Source: Strigamia acuminata (lineage: Eukaryota; Arthropoda; Chilopoda; Geophilomorpha; Linotaeniidae). Taken from it: a DNA stretch of 64,000 nt. Position 1 is the stretch's first letter. Each line of letters opens with the position of its first letter. The stretch is from positions 19,585,060 to 19,649,059 of the forward strand of contig OX442314.1 in the NCBI GenBank assembly GCA_949358305.1, read 5' to 3'. Positions 47,915 to 59,436 of this stretch are shown in pieces. The translations under genes and the position numbers were made by a program. The notes beneath the pieces are model-generated. The model had not been told where the DNA came from. It did no database searches and saw only the letters and a list, made by a program, of their open reading frames with translations.

Positions 47915-49159
47915 TTGAAGTGATTTCGTTCATTCGTTATTTTAATGAAAATTAGGTATTTATTGTGACCACACGAGCACGTAGCAAGTGCGCGCGCAAG
48001 TTAAATGTGTAGAGGCCTGTGAGAAAATAAAACGTGCGTGGAAGCGGCGTAAATATTCTTTGGTGACTGCCATGGGTTTGTGCTTTGTCGTGGGCGCGAT
48101 ATGTCTGCGATATATATATGCGTTAGGGATGAGAACGGGACCAATTTTCGGGTCCCGACCCGTCCCGGGTCCATTACGTTAGCGTAATACGCGCGTATGA
48201 TTGCATAATTGAAATAAATCAGTATTAAGCCTAATATTAGGCCTAATAATGCTAAAATAAAGTAAAGAAACAACAATATTTTGGTCATACAGTGTAATTT
48301 ACTTTTAATAATGAGTTTGTTGTTGTTGTTTATTTACTTTATTTTAGCATTATCAGGCTCAATATTAGGCTTAATAGTGATAAATAACAACTGGAATTAG
48401 AAAATTGTCTCCGCCTCGCAGTACGAATTTAGCAACTGTAATCCCGTCCCGTCCCGTATCCGCATAGGGCAAACATTACCAGTCCAGTCCCTATCCCGGT
48501 CTGTTCTTATCCCTAATATGCGTGATGTAGCGCGTTTGCGCGCGCGATCTAGTGCGTTTGAGCGCGCGATGTAGCACCTTGAGCGTGTCCAAATGTGTAC
48601 AGGTGCTCAAAAGATGTGCGAGGGCTTCACGTGCATACACGAAGCATAAACGTGAAGAAAACAGCAGAAGCAGTTGTGTGTGATATTTATAAAACCACAT
48701 CACACAAGGGAATACTACTAATGATACAAAAAGCAATAAACTTTATGAATATTGAAATAAACTTACAAAATGGTGGAAAAAACATGGCGTACTGCCTTGA
48801 ATATATGCCGGGATGTTATCAATCTTCCGGGCCCCATGTGTGTTTGATTTTAGTCCTAATTTTGGTGTATTTTTTTTTTTTTTGCCTTGGTTTTTCTCGT
48901 TTCTTGGAGAGTGCTGAGGCATGCCGAGGTGTTCTCGGGCGTGTGCGCCTGTTGAAGATCGAGCGTTTCATATTTTGTGTTTAATAAGCCTACCGTGGTG
49001 CCTCGAGCGTTTATTAATTTCTCCACTCGAGGCACTTCACTAACACCTCCCCGGTGTTTAAACGAGTAGCGGCGCTTATTTGACCCCGGTGTTTACTGTT
49101 TAAAATTGTCGTGTGTTTTCAAAGTTCTTAATTTGTTTAAAAGCAAACAAAATGGATAT
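47915..49159. other. Right flank of fold-back 2
   Basis: Mixed sequence with alternating CGCGCG text and a hAT-type MITE (48124-48515). It has no counterpart on the left arm. The ORF at 48595-48984 overlaps repeats and has a low-complexity T run; not considered a gene. Confidence 0.5.
48124..48515. mobile_element. hAT-type MITE, 392 bp
   Basis: Flanked by an 8-bp target duplication ATATGCGT (48116-48123 and 48516-48523). Terminal inverted repeats TAGGGATGAGAACGGGAC and, on the other strand, TAGGGATAAGAACAGACC. The interior is itself an imperfect palindrome. The 8-bp duplication and TAGGG ends fit the hAT superfamily; no transposase is encoded. Confidence 0.85.
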
Positions 49160-49345
49160 TTGTTAATTTTTATTTGATTTTATCAATTTCTATTGGTTTC
49201 TTGCTGATTTTTAATCGGTTTTTCTCTATTTGTGACAATTTTTGCCAATTTTAATCGTTATTTGTCATTCTGAATTGATTATTGTCCGATTTCAGTCGAT
49301 TTTTGTTGATTTTTAATCATGTTTGTTCGTTTTTAATCAATTTTT
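49160..49345. repeat. T-rich spacer, right copy of the distant inverted repeat
   Basis: Diverged reverse complement of 39370-39630. Together they define an outer frame of about 10 kb around unit B1 and fold-back 2. Confidence 0.7.
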
Positions 49346-49800
49346 GTCCCATGCCTTACGATCAGTTCGAATAATTGACACCATACTGTGCTGTTACTCG
49401 TATTCAAGATGGCGTCGCAAACTCAAGGCCGAATTCCGCTGATTTCATTTATTGCGACTGTTTGCGCTCCATACGTGTGAAAAGGATTATGGGAAAAATC
49501 CTCAATGCAGGCCATTTTGGTGTTAAATGAGCGAGGAAGGCAGGAGATGAGAAAAATTTGTAAAATTTCAAAAAAAAGCTAAACAATCAAAATTTACATG
49601 AAGATCAATATTTCTGGCTCGAAATGCATGTATCAGCAATTTCGGGATATTTTCGGGGTGAAATTGACTCGTTCGGAACACTGGGAAGGAACCCCACCCC
49701 GCATTCCCCATGCGTCGGCGCGCGCGTAGACGAAAATTCAAATCCAGGTGTTCAGACGGCCCCACGTTATTTTCGGGTTCCAAGTTGGGTTTCACAAATG
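49346..49800. other. Noncoding stretch between the T-rich spacer and the MITE field
   Basis: Mixed composition with CGCGCG text near 49717-49726 (GGCGCGCGCG). The two overlapping ORFs here (plus-strand 49624-49839 and minus-strand 49568-49891) are mutually antisense and show no family signature. Confidence 0.4.
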
Positions 49801-50194
49801 TACCGTATTGCCTCGAATAAACGCCGGGACGTTTATTAAACTTCTCGTGTGTGTTTAATTTTGATCCGCATTTAACTGTTTTTTTTTTCACCGAAAGTTA
49901 CTTCATTTTTTATTAACATGGAAAAAGAATGAACCTTTACAAAATACTAATAATAACGTTATAATAAGCAGTTACAATTGAAATTAAAACAACATTTTTT
50001 TTTTAATTAGAAACCAAAGCAGAATCATCCCTAAATTCTGACACGGCGTTGTCAAACAAACAGTTGGCGCCAAAACGAGAAATTAGGCAACAAAACATTT
50101 TGAATGCTACAAAAACACATTAAATAACCATAAAACAAATAAAAATAAATACAACAGCTAAACCAAATTGTAATAAACAAGACAGCAAAGTGTG

Positions 50195-50440
50195 GGAGTG
50201 AGTGACAACGCCAAAAAAACGCCCGAAAACGCCCCAAGAACGCACCAAAACGCCCCAAGAACGCACCAAAACGCCAGATAACCGTGCAACTTGAGGCAAA
50301 AAACATGCGAACATAATTTTTTGCTTTGAGTGGCACGATTTTCAGGCTTTTTGGAGCATTTTGAAGCGTTTTGGGGCGTTTTAGAACGTTTTTGCTTATT
50401 TTTTAGCATTCTCATGCGAGCTCGCGCGTGCAGGCGAGAA
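50195..50440. repeat. MITE-like palindrome, copy 1
   Basis: Left arm with repeated ACGCCCCAA words and CAACTTGAGGCAAAAAAC; right arm GGCTTTTTGGAGC...GGCGTTTTAG. Same family as copies at 50910, 52395 and 53390, but the most rearranged. Confidence 0.6.
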
Positions 50441-50739
50441 AAAAACAAACTTATTTCTTCAAGAGTTAAAAAAAAAATAACCCTAACCAGGAAATTACTG
50501 TAAAAACAACGGCTTGCCTCGAATAAACGCCGGGGCGTTTACTAATTTTCAAGACTGGAAGTGAGGCGAGATGTTGTTTGCTTTATTTGTTAAAACAAAT
50601 TAGGCGTCACTAATTCACCTGTATTAGGGTTTCGGTTCTGAGAAACCGGACGAGGAGTCACAATAACGGGACACGGGAAATTTCAAAACTTACCGGTTCC
50701 GTCAAAACGCCATTGAAACGTTACATTTTTATAGCGTGT

Positions 50740-50915
50740 CAATGATAAAAATGGTCATTTTGGATGAAAAACGGCCATTTTGGATGAAAAATGGCCATTT
50801 TTACTATAAAAAATGGCTGAAAATGGCCATTTTTACTATGACAAATGGCTGAAAATGGCCATTTTAATAAAAAAAGGCCATTTTTACTTCGAAAATTGGC
50901 TAAAAATGGCCACTT
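50740..50915. repeat. AAAATGGCCATTTT-type repeat cluster, copy 1
   Basis: Short self-complementary words (AAATGGCCATTTTT and GATGAAAAACGGCCATTTTG variants) repeated about eight times. Related clusters lie at 52285-52400 and 53225-53390, each directly before a MITE-like palindrome. Confidence 0.7.
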
Positions 50916-51130
50916 GAGTGAGTGACAACGCCAAAAAACGCGTGCAAACGCCTGCGAACGCCCCAAAACGCCCCAAAACGCCAGATGACAATGCAACTTG
51001 AGGCATAAAACTTGAAAACACAATTTTAAACGTCACAAAAGTTGAAACAAAGATGAAAAATTAATTTTTTGCCTCAAGTTGCGCGATTTTCAGGTCTTTT
51101 GGAGTGTTTTTGAGCATTTTTTGGCGTTCT
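50910..51130. repeat. MITE-like palindrome, copy 2
   Basis: Left arm TGAGTGACAACGCCAAAAAA ... CAACTTGAGGCATAAAAC; right arm TTTTTTGCCTCAAGTTGCGC ... TTTTTTGGCGTTCTC. Stem segments pair in reverse complement around an AT-rich centre. Confidence 0.75.
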
Positions 51131-51539
51131 CAGCGGCGTGTTTGCCTCAAATAAACGCCGGTTTAAACAAAAAATGACGTCATTTTTGGTTTAAAATTGA
51201 AGTAAAACACAAAATATTTTAGTTTTTAAATGCAACTGGTCTAAATTTTGTCAAATGTTGTCATACTTCTTGAAAGTCATCATTTATTGATAAAAAATTT
51301 GAAAATTTACCTAATTGTAGCATGTATTTGTGGTTAGTTTTGATTTGAATTCAAACTGTAATTTTTTGCTTCGAGTTGCGCGATTTTCAGGCGTTTTGGG
51401 GCGTTTTTGAGCTTTTTTTGGCGTCCTCAGGCGAGCTCGCGCGTGCACGTCACAAGTAACCCTAATCAGGAAAGAACCTACAAAAACTATGGCTTGCCTC
51501 GCATAAACGCCGGGGCGTTTATTCATTTTCAAAAAGACA

Positions 51540-52284
51540 AATGAAATGGATAAATAAAGAAATTAGCGGGGAAATCCAACATGGCGCCCACTTCAAATCC
51601 GCTAGAGCGGCAAAACACGACATTTGAATTTCAACACAAGAATAAAATCAAGAATACACACTGTATTGAATAAAATAACATTAGGAAATGTAATTTCCTA
51701 CAACAAAAGCACTATTTATTAAAAGAACACTTGAAAATAATCGTTTGCCGAACGGAATGAACTCGGTCAGCAGCGCACAAGTGCGTACCGACAACAAACG
51801 CTCGAAACGACAAAACGACCGTTCCGGGACAAAAATAAAGCAAACCAATCGACAGATCACCCCCAAATTAGTCTAAATCAATTCTAAAACCTATCCATAA
51901 CACAAGAATAAGGTCCAAACAAAAGGTTAGAAGTTTGAACACAACCGAACTAGATTAAGAAATATGACGTCACGCGTCTTACGCAAGTGATCTGTAAATC
52001 GACGGATGCACTAAAAATCATCCAAAATCACACAAAATGAGCAAGAATTAAAGAAATAAGACACAGAGAAGTAATAAAACTTTAAATAGCAATGAATAAA
52101 GATAATATCAATATCATAGACACTAAAATTCATGAAAACACTGTAACTTTTAATAAATCACAAAAAATGAAAGTTTAATATGTAAAAATATCTAAAAAGC
52201 TGAAATTCAAGAAAAGCAAAAATTAAAGACACTTTGTTAACTTTAATTAAGACAATAAATGACATAAAATCCGGACACAACAAT
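51540..52284. other. A-rich stretch without recognised features
   Basis: Mostly A-rich noncoding DNA. Only a minus-strand 61-codon ORF without family signature is present. Confidence 0.5.
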
Positions 52285-52400
52285 TATTCCATTTTGGATG
52301 AAAAACGGCCCTTTTGGATGAAAAACGGCCATTTTGGATGAAAAACGGCTAAAAATGACCATTTTTCTATGAAAAATGGGTAAAAATGGCTAAAAATGGC
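52285..52400. repeat. AAAATGGCCATTTT-type repeat cluster, copy 2
   Basis: Tandem GATGAAAAACGGCCATTTTG words followed by AAAAATGGCTAAAAATGG. Same family as at 50740 and 53225. Confidence 0.7.
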
Positions 52401-52650
52401 TATTTGATTGAATGACAACGCCAAAAAACGCCCAAGAACGCCCGCAAATGCCTAAAAATGCCTAAAAACGCCCCAAAACGCAAAATGACAATGCAACTTG
52501 AGGCAAAAAACATGAGAACACAATTGTAAACGTTACAAAAGTTGAAACAAAAATAAACAATTAATGTTTTGCCTCGAGTTGCACGATTTTCAGGCGTTTT
52601 GGAGTATTTTTTGGCGTTCTCAGGCGTACTCGCGCGTACACGTCACTGCC
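52395..52650. repeat. MITE-like palindrome, copy 3
   Basis: Left arm with CAACGCCAAAAAACGCCC and CAACTTGAGGCAAAAAACAT; right arm GTTTTGCCTCGAGTTGCACG ... GGCGTTCTCAGGCG, ending near CACGTCACTGCCGA. Confidence 0.75.
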
Positions 52651-53224
52651 GAGTAAAAAAAACATACTTATTTCTTCAAGAGTTAAAAAGGAAGTAACCC
52701 TAATCAGGAAAAAAAATGCAAAAACAATGGCTTGCCTCGAACAAACGCCAGAAGTGAGGCGAGATGTTGTTTGCTTTATTTATTAAATCAAATTAGGCGT
52801 TGCTAATTCACCTGTATCTCTTAGTTCGACGTAAGAACACGCGCTTTTTTTAAAATGAAAGCCCAAGTTGGGTTTCATAAACGTACCGTATTGCCTTGAA
52901 TAAAAGCCGGGGTGTTTATTAATTTTTAAGACCAGAAACGAGGCGAGATCACGACTCAAGATTAAGCGAGAAGAAATAAACGTGTTTCTTCTAAAGGAAG
53001 TAACCCTAATCAGGAAAAACTTACATAAACAATGGTTTGCCTTGAATAAACGCCGGGGCGTTTATAAATTTTCAAGACGGGAGGCAAGGTGAGATGATGA
53101 TGCGGTGCGACGCGAATAAAAGCCCAAGTTGGGTGTTGCCTCGAATAAACGCCGGGGCGTTTATTAATTTTCAAAACCGGAAATGAGGCGAGATCAAAAC
53201 GCCATTGAAACGTTACATTTTAAT

Positions 53225-53390
53225 AACGTTTCAACGATAAAAACGGCCATTTTTGATTAAAAAAACGACTAAAAATGGCCATTTTACTATAAAAACGGTG
53301 AAAAAAAAACATTTTTACTCTGAAAAATGGCTAAAAATGGCCATTTTGACGAAAAACGGCCATTTTTACTACGGAAAATGCTAAAATTGG
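53225..53390. repeat. AAAATGGCCATTTT-type repeat cluster, copy 3
   Basis: Same short palindromic words as copies 1 and 2, again immediately left of a MITE-like palindrome. Confidence 0.7.
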
Positions 53391-53645
53391 CCACTTGAGT
53401 GAGTGACAACGCCAAAAAACGCCTGCGAACGCCTGCGAACACATAAAAACACTCCAAAACGCCAGATGACAATGCAACTTGAGGCAAAAAACATGAGAAC
53501 ACAATTTTAAACGTCACAAAAGTTGAAATAAAGATGAAAAATTAATGTTTTGCCTCGAGTTGCGCGATTTTCAGGCGTTTTTGAGCGTTTTTTAGCATTT
53601 TTTGGCGTTCTCAGGCGTGCTCGTGTGTACACGTCACTGCCGAAG
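53390..53645. repeat. MITE-like palindrome, copy 4
   Basis: Left arm GAGTGAGTGACAACGCC ... CAACTTGAGGCAAAAAAC; right arm GTTTTGCCTCGAGTTGCGCG ... GGCGTTCTCAGGCGTGC. About 250 bp, closest in structure to copy 3. Confidence 0.75.
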
Positions 53646-55007
53646 AAAAAAACAAACTTATTTCTTTTAGTTAAAATGTATTTCAAGCTTTAACAGGGGT
53701 TTAAACAGAAAATGACATCATTTTTAGTTTAAAATTGAAGTAAAACACAAAATATTTTAGTTTTTGAATGCAACTGATCCACGTTATGTCAAATGTTTCC
53801 ATTACTTCTTGAAAGCCAAAAAATTTGAAAATTTAGCTAATTTCAGCATGTATTTGTAGCTAGTTTTGATTTGAATACACACTGTAATGTTTTGCCTCGA
53901 GTTGCGCGATTTTCAGGCGTTTTGGGACGTTTTGGAGCAAAAAAAACAAACTTAATTCTTCAAGAGTTAAAAAGGAAGTAATCCTAATCAGGAAAAGCCC
54001 ACAAAAAACAATGCAAGATCACGCGGTACGACGCACGGACTCCCAGCGCACGGAATGCACGGACTTTCTGTGGACTTCCCGTGCACGGAAGACCGGCGCG
54101 GACATTTCCATTGGAGACCAGCGCAGAATTACCTACAGGCAATTCCGAATCAAAGGCTTCTTTATGGTTTATACATTACTTTGCAGTAGGTATGCCTGGC
54201 CTTGATTTGAAAGTGCAGTAAATTCTGCTGAATGCAGTGTTTTAAACTCGCAGCAATTGCGATGGTGCCAACTATTGGAAAATAAATTTAAAATGTAAAA
54301 CCAAAGAATTTGTAAAAAAAATTTGTTTTAATCAATTGCAATAATGATATTCTACTTAATTGTTGGATTATGAAACGTGAAACCAATCCCATGATTAGGA
54401 AATATAAATTTTATTAAATTCATCGTGTATCTCACATCTCACATTCACTGCCATTTACTTAGTGTCATCCAAAAATCAGGTTTTATCAAATCCTGAGGTT
54501 ATTCTAGTACGTCTTAACTGCCCGGCAGGTCGCGCAACCTGTGGAGCAACAATTGATGTAAATAGTGCAAGCAGCACGCACGGGAAAGTGCGCACTGATG
54601 GGTCCATGCCAGTGCAAGTACATTGGGTAATGTATTATTGCGAGCGCGCGTGTTTTCACACGATTACAATGTGCTGATTAAACCAACAGCATTATAGAAG
54701 CATTATAGACTGATTATATTGTATAATTTTTATTTTAACAAAACCCTGAATTTCATTTCTAATCGGTTTTTTTTTTATTGACGCGCACAGAAGCGTTGTA
54801 GCATGTTCACACAATGTGGAATTTGCAAATTTGAGAAAGCGGCTTTCCCAAGGTTGATAAAACGCGCGCGATCGTGCGGAATATACAAATAAGTGAAATC
54901 CGCAAAATCAGCCATGAGACTGCGAACAGGGGGTCAAGGTATAGGCCGCCGTAATGTTAAAAATAGGGTCCCTTTCGCACTCCGAGAAATCCGCATGCGC
55001 GCCATAA
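53646..55007. other. Right end of the composite insertion
   Basis: 53705-53820 repeats 51167-51290 (GTTTAAAATTGAAGTAAAAC shared). From 54000 there is a GC-richer tract with repeated GCACGGA words, then AT-rich DNA. The right terminus reads ...CGCATGCGCGCCATAA before GGCTAA. No gene seen; the ATG at 54893 is in frame with pol but lies inside the insert. Confidence 0.5.
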
Positions 55008-58000
55008 GGCTAAGTATACAGCCGAATCCGAAGACAATGTCATGGAATTTTATTACTCCATTGATCGAAACTTTACCATATATACCGCAGTCAGTTTTGG
55101 ACAGATATAAAACCAAAATTGAAGAATTACCGCCAGACAATGCTACATTTGTATGTCATGAAGGAATTTTGGCTGGCGCAGCTACTCTGAAAATGGGAGA
55201 TGATATCACCAAAATGGTGAATGATGCCAATCTGACATTGGAGCAAGGACTCTCATTGGCGGAAGTATTAAAGAGACGACAGAGAATTCTATCAAGAGTT
55301 CCTGGACGTACACACATAGTGCAGCACGATATCAAGCTGACAACTGATAAACCTATAAGGGTACCATTTAAAAGTTATAACCCTCAGAAAAGGGAAATAA
55401 TTCGGCAAATCTGTCAGGATATGGTGGACAAGGGAATCGCTGTGCCTGCCACTGGAGATTATGCCATGCGAATTGTTTTAGTGGTCAAACCGGGGGCCGA
55501 ACCACGCCTCTGTGTAGATTATCGGCCATTAAACGAACATACAGAATATGATCCTCCTCAGATGCCGACAATCGAAGAAATTTTAAGAGAAATTGGTTCA
55601 TTTGAGTGGGTCACCACAATCGACTTGACAAAAGGCTACTGGCAGATAGGTTTAACCCCGTCTGCACAGCCGAAAACGGCTTTTTGGAGCCCTATAGGCC
55701 GATTGATGTTTTTAGTTATGGCATTTGGACTGAAAAATGCGCCGACTAGTTTCCAACGTTTAATTGAGAAAGTCCTCGACGAAATGTATAGGCGACAAGC
55801 TTGGGCGTACCTGGACGATATCATAACTGTTTCGAAGACATATGAAGAACATTTAATCAATGTCGATAAAATTTTAGGAAAATTAGAACAAGCTAATTTG
55901 TGCGTCAACCCGGATAAGTCGAAATTCTGTAGAAAAGAATTGATTTTTCTTGGGTACAAATTAGGAACCGGCGGACTCGCCGTTGACCCCAAGAAGTTGG
56001 ATGCAATTACGAAATTTCCAACCCCAACCAATTTAAAAGAACTTCAACGTTTTTTGGGGATGGTTAACTTTTTCCATCGACTTTTAAAAAATTTATCGGT
56101 CATGGCAGAGCCATTGAGGCCTTTATTGAAAAAGGATATGGATTTCAATTGGCAACCCAGTCATCAAGAGGCTTTTGAAAAAATTAAAAAAGCCCTCACA
56201 GATTCGGGAACAATGGCCATGCCAGATCTGTATCAACCTTTCATAATTCATACGGACGCCAGTCGTCAAGGATTGGGCGCCGCATTAATGCAAATCCAGC
56301 CTGAAAAGGGTGGACAAGAAGAACTACCGTGCGTTTATTCAAGCCGTAGCTTGCAGCCGGCTGAAGTAAATTACACGGCTACTGAATTAGAGTGTTTGGC
56401 CGTTGTTTGGGCGCTGAGAAAATATCGCCCTTACATCGAATTTACCAAATTCACCGTTCAAACGGATCATCAGGCCTTGAAATGGCTAATGTCTCTGGAA
56501 GAACCGGCAGGACGTCTGGCGCGATGGCAACTCGAATTAATGGCGTATACATTTGAAATCCAGTATATTAAAGGGCCGTTAAACGTGTTGGCCGATGCTT
56601 TGTCTCGAGCTCCTGTCTGCACGCCCGAAGAAGATAACGTAGACGGTGAAGATGACGATTTATTGGCGTATTGTCCATCGCCATATCGACACTGGAAGCT
56701 GGGGGGACCAAATCAGCTTCCCACATCGGAAGTTGTTGAAGACGAGAGAATAATCAATTTTTGGTCGCATGCTTATGATCCTCCTAATGTTGAATCCAAT
56801 GAAAAAATTCATCTCATGATGACTCAAGAGTTCGAATTTCCGTCATCAAATGTCCTCGTCCACACTTTTGCAGCCAACGTTGTGAAGAAATTAGAATGTG
56901 AGCCGCCTACAAGAGAAGAAATTATTGTTGGGCAAAAACAAGATAAAGAATGCCAAAAAATTCGAAATTTCCTACTCAATGGCTGTTACCCTCCTGAACT
57001 TAAGCACGCGATGAGCAAGAGACGTTTTAAACGAAAGGCGTCCGCTTATCTAATTGAAGAAGATTTACTTCTAAAATTCCATCCAACTCTCACCGATGAG
57101 CTAGGAGAAAACGGAAGAGCGTTGAAAGTCGTTGTACCGGAGAATCTCGTTTACAGAGTCATCTGGACAGCTCACGGACACCCGTTGTCTGGACACAGTG
57201 GTATTACTCGAACGATGTATCGAGCTAGAAGAATCTACGCATGGCCGACGATGAAACGAGATATTACTCGCTTTATCAAGCATTGTCAACGCTGCCAGGC
57301 TTGCAAGCCAAGGCAAAAATTAGAAATAGAAGCAGCTCAAATGGGTCCGTATGCTCCCTTTGATTGCTTGAGTGCTGATCTCATGGGGCCAAAACCAAAA
57401 ACTCCACGAGGTAACACTCACATACTCGTTATAATCGATGTCGCTACAAAATGGCCAGAGATGCGGCCAATGTCGAAACCAACTTCGGCTAAAATAGCTG
57501 ATTGTATTTATAACTTGTCACTGCAATTTGGCTTTCCACGCAAAATACTGTCTGATAATGGCTCGCAATTTAGATCGCAAGTATACCAGAAGTTTTGCGA
57601 GAAATTCAAAATGTTACCGGCTTATACTTCGCCGTACCATCCTCAGGCGAATCCTGTTGAAAGAACCAACAGAGATATTAAGTATTTGATTGCTTTATAC
57701 ACTGATGTTCACACCCGTTGGGATGAATATTTACGAGAATTTGCCTTCAGTCTGCGAACTACAGTTGCAGCCGGAAGAGAATTCTCACCGGCTTATTTAA
57801 ATTTCGGCAGAGAATTGAGAGTGCCGTGGGATCCGCGCTTGCCAGATGAAGTTCTTGTCGTGGACCCAAAAAATCCTCATGTTTACATTCATCAACTGGA
57901 GAAAGTGCTCGCAAGCACATATCAACACATGATGTCACATGTATTTGATCTACAAAAAAGAGTACAAGATCACCAATCAGAAAAGAAGTTCGATAATTTC

Positions 58001-58630
58001 AAAGTGAACGACTTAGTCTGGAAAAATTCTCACGTATTATCCAGCGCCGTTAAAGGAATTTCAGCAGGGATCGCTGATCGCCGAACTGGACCTTTTGCCA
58101 TTATTCGTGCACATCAAGGCAATGCCTTTGAATTAAAGCGCTTGGAAGATAATGCAAAATTCCCGTCTATCCACGCATCCGAACTTACACCATATTTCCC
58201 TCAATTTACTCAGGAAATTTGGCGGAGGGGAGAGGTGGTGGGACAACCCACTGAAAATAAAATTAATACATTATTTGAAGATGAAGTAAAAACTTTACCG
58301 TCGCTGCCAAATTCCGATGACGAAGTTGAACACGTGGCGATTAGTTTTGAGAACATTCAAATAGCCCAGGATGATCTACAAACCACGCTGGAACCGGCCA
58401 CAAAGCCGAAAAAAGCAAAGCGAAGATCCATGCTACACCCAGTGGTATCTCAAAATACAGATTTAGACAAAAATGACGAGAAATCGGCTAAAAAATATAA
58501 CATGAGAAGCCGGAAATCACCAAAACAGAGAGTAACTAGTCGATTCTGCGCAGAACGCGGACGACAAGACAGTACTCTAGTGAGTGATGGAGACATAATG
58601 ATGTCACATCATTCTAAAAATAGTAATTAA
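55008..58630 (+). CDS. Gypsy pol, remainder: reverse transcriptase, RNase H, integrase
   Basis: Copies the element RNA and integrates the cDNA. Pol sequence resumes at the second GGCTAA copy. An ATG at 54893 upstream opens the same frame but belongs to the inserted DNA; residue numbers below count from it. RT has the catalytic YLDD (306-309) after LDKGYWQI- and FGLKNAPTSFQ-type motifs. RNase H has HTDASRQGLGAAL (Asp 455) and ALRKYRPYIE, then ADALSR. The integrase has an HHCC zinc region (HPLSGHSG ... HCQRCQACK). Its catalytic residues are Asp 829, Asp 888 (SDNGSQF) and Glu 923 (QANPVERTN), with 34 residues between the last two. The C-terminal tail is basic. The frame is intact to TAA, so the 18.9-kb insertion is the only visible damage to this half. 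Confidence 0.93.
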
Positions 58631-58844
58631 AATGACGTAGTTCATACGGCGACCAATCAGCATCAAGTTGGGGGACTTTGCAAAAATTTGTTACTTTCCA
58701 AAGTGAAACCACTCCGACAACACACTGATTGGGACGATCCGCCGATTAACGAAGGAAAAGAATAGATTCAACTTCGTAAGTGAAACAGTTAGTTTGAAAT
58801 GATTAGATTTGTCATGAAAAAACAAACGGCCCATTCACAGAATC

Positions 58845-59114
58845 ATGGCCGAAGGTGGCGAAGGACCGCCCAACATTGATTCGGACTCGGAGCCCGAAAG
58901 AAATCTCGTGATGAATCCACCCGACGAAATGTTAAATGAAGATTTCGATCTGCAAAATCAGGTGAATATCGCCATTGAAAAAATTAAAAAAGCCGTTGAA
59001 ATGTTGAAATCGGCTGACAAACGAATTTATAACCAAGCCCGACGGACGCTCGAAAAATACCGAAAGTTCGTAAAAACTGAGTCAGATCGTATTGAAAGTA
59101 TGTTAAACGAATAG
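58845..59114 (+). CDS. Small ORF between pol and ORF3, 89 residues
   Basis: Starts at ATG 58845, 214 nt after the pol stop, and ends TAG. The N-terminal third is acidic (DSDSEPER); the remainder is Lys/Glu-rich and probably helical (NIAIEKIKKAVEMLKSADK). No family recognised. Could be a spliced accessory product or a chance ORF; its position in an otherwise intact element and good protein-like composition favour a real product. Confidence 0.5.
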   Translation: MAEGGEGPPNIDSDSEPERNLVMNPPDEMLNEDFDLQNQVNIAIEKIKKAVEMLKSADKRIYNQARRTLEKYRKFVKTESDRIESMLNE

Positions 59115-59436
59115 CTCGTTGAATTTCACGTAGTTACGTTCCACTTTTCTATCACGAAAGTTGGCTAAAAAGGCCGAAAAAATTCAAGAAAAACTTTGTC
59201 AGTTCGAAAAATCACTTAACAAATTTTAAATGGCGCCATTTTTTATGATCATGTGACTTCGCCCGACGGCTAGTAAGCGTTGTGAGGGAGTTGCCATGAC
59301 GACGGCGCTCAATTGCCTTTTGCTAGAAAATATTTAAACCAAATAATATTTACCAGTTAATAATTAAAACTTTCAAACGTTTCTGTAGATTTTAAACGCA
59401 ATCAATCAACCGTACGAATTACCAGATTACGTACCC

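Larger units (their letters stand above)
49801..53180. repeat. Dispersed repeat family with core TTGCCTCGAATAAACGCCGG
   Basis: At least nine copies start near 49808, 50514, 51141, 51493, 52732, 52891, 53036 and 53136, with partial versions near 48793. Full copies continue GGCGTTTATTAATTTTCAAG and then GGCGAGAT, giving a small inner palindrome AAACGCCGGGGCGTTT. Several are preceded by the same AACCCTAATCAGGAAA lead. Probably fragments of one MITE-like family. Confidence 0.75.
36127..55007. mobile_element. 18.9-kb composite fold-back insertion in gypsy pol
   Basis: Bounded by direct repeats GGCTAA at 36121-36126 and 55008-55013. One copy of the repeat removed with the insert restores the pol frame, so this is an insertion with a 6-bp target duplication. 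Contents in order: direct repeat A1, fold-back 1, direct repeat A2, an A-rich spacer, unit B1 (holding a copia element), fold-back 2, a spacer with a hAT MITE, an inverted A-rich spacer, and a 5-kb field of MITE-like palindromes. No transposase, helicase or polymerase ORF belongs to it. Clear long terminal inverted repeats were not found, although GCGGATT occurs in opposite orientation near both ends. Confidence 0.7.

Noticed and set aside
54893-55007. ATG 54893 as the true start of pol
   Set aside because: It lies inside the inserted DNA; pol homology begins at the GGCTAA repeat and this gypsy expresses pol by frameshifting from gag.
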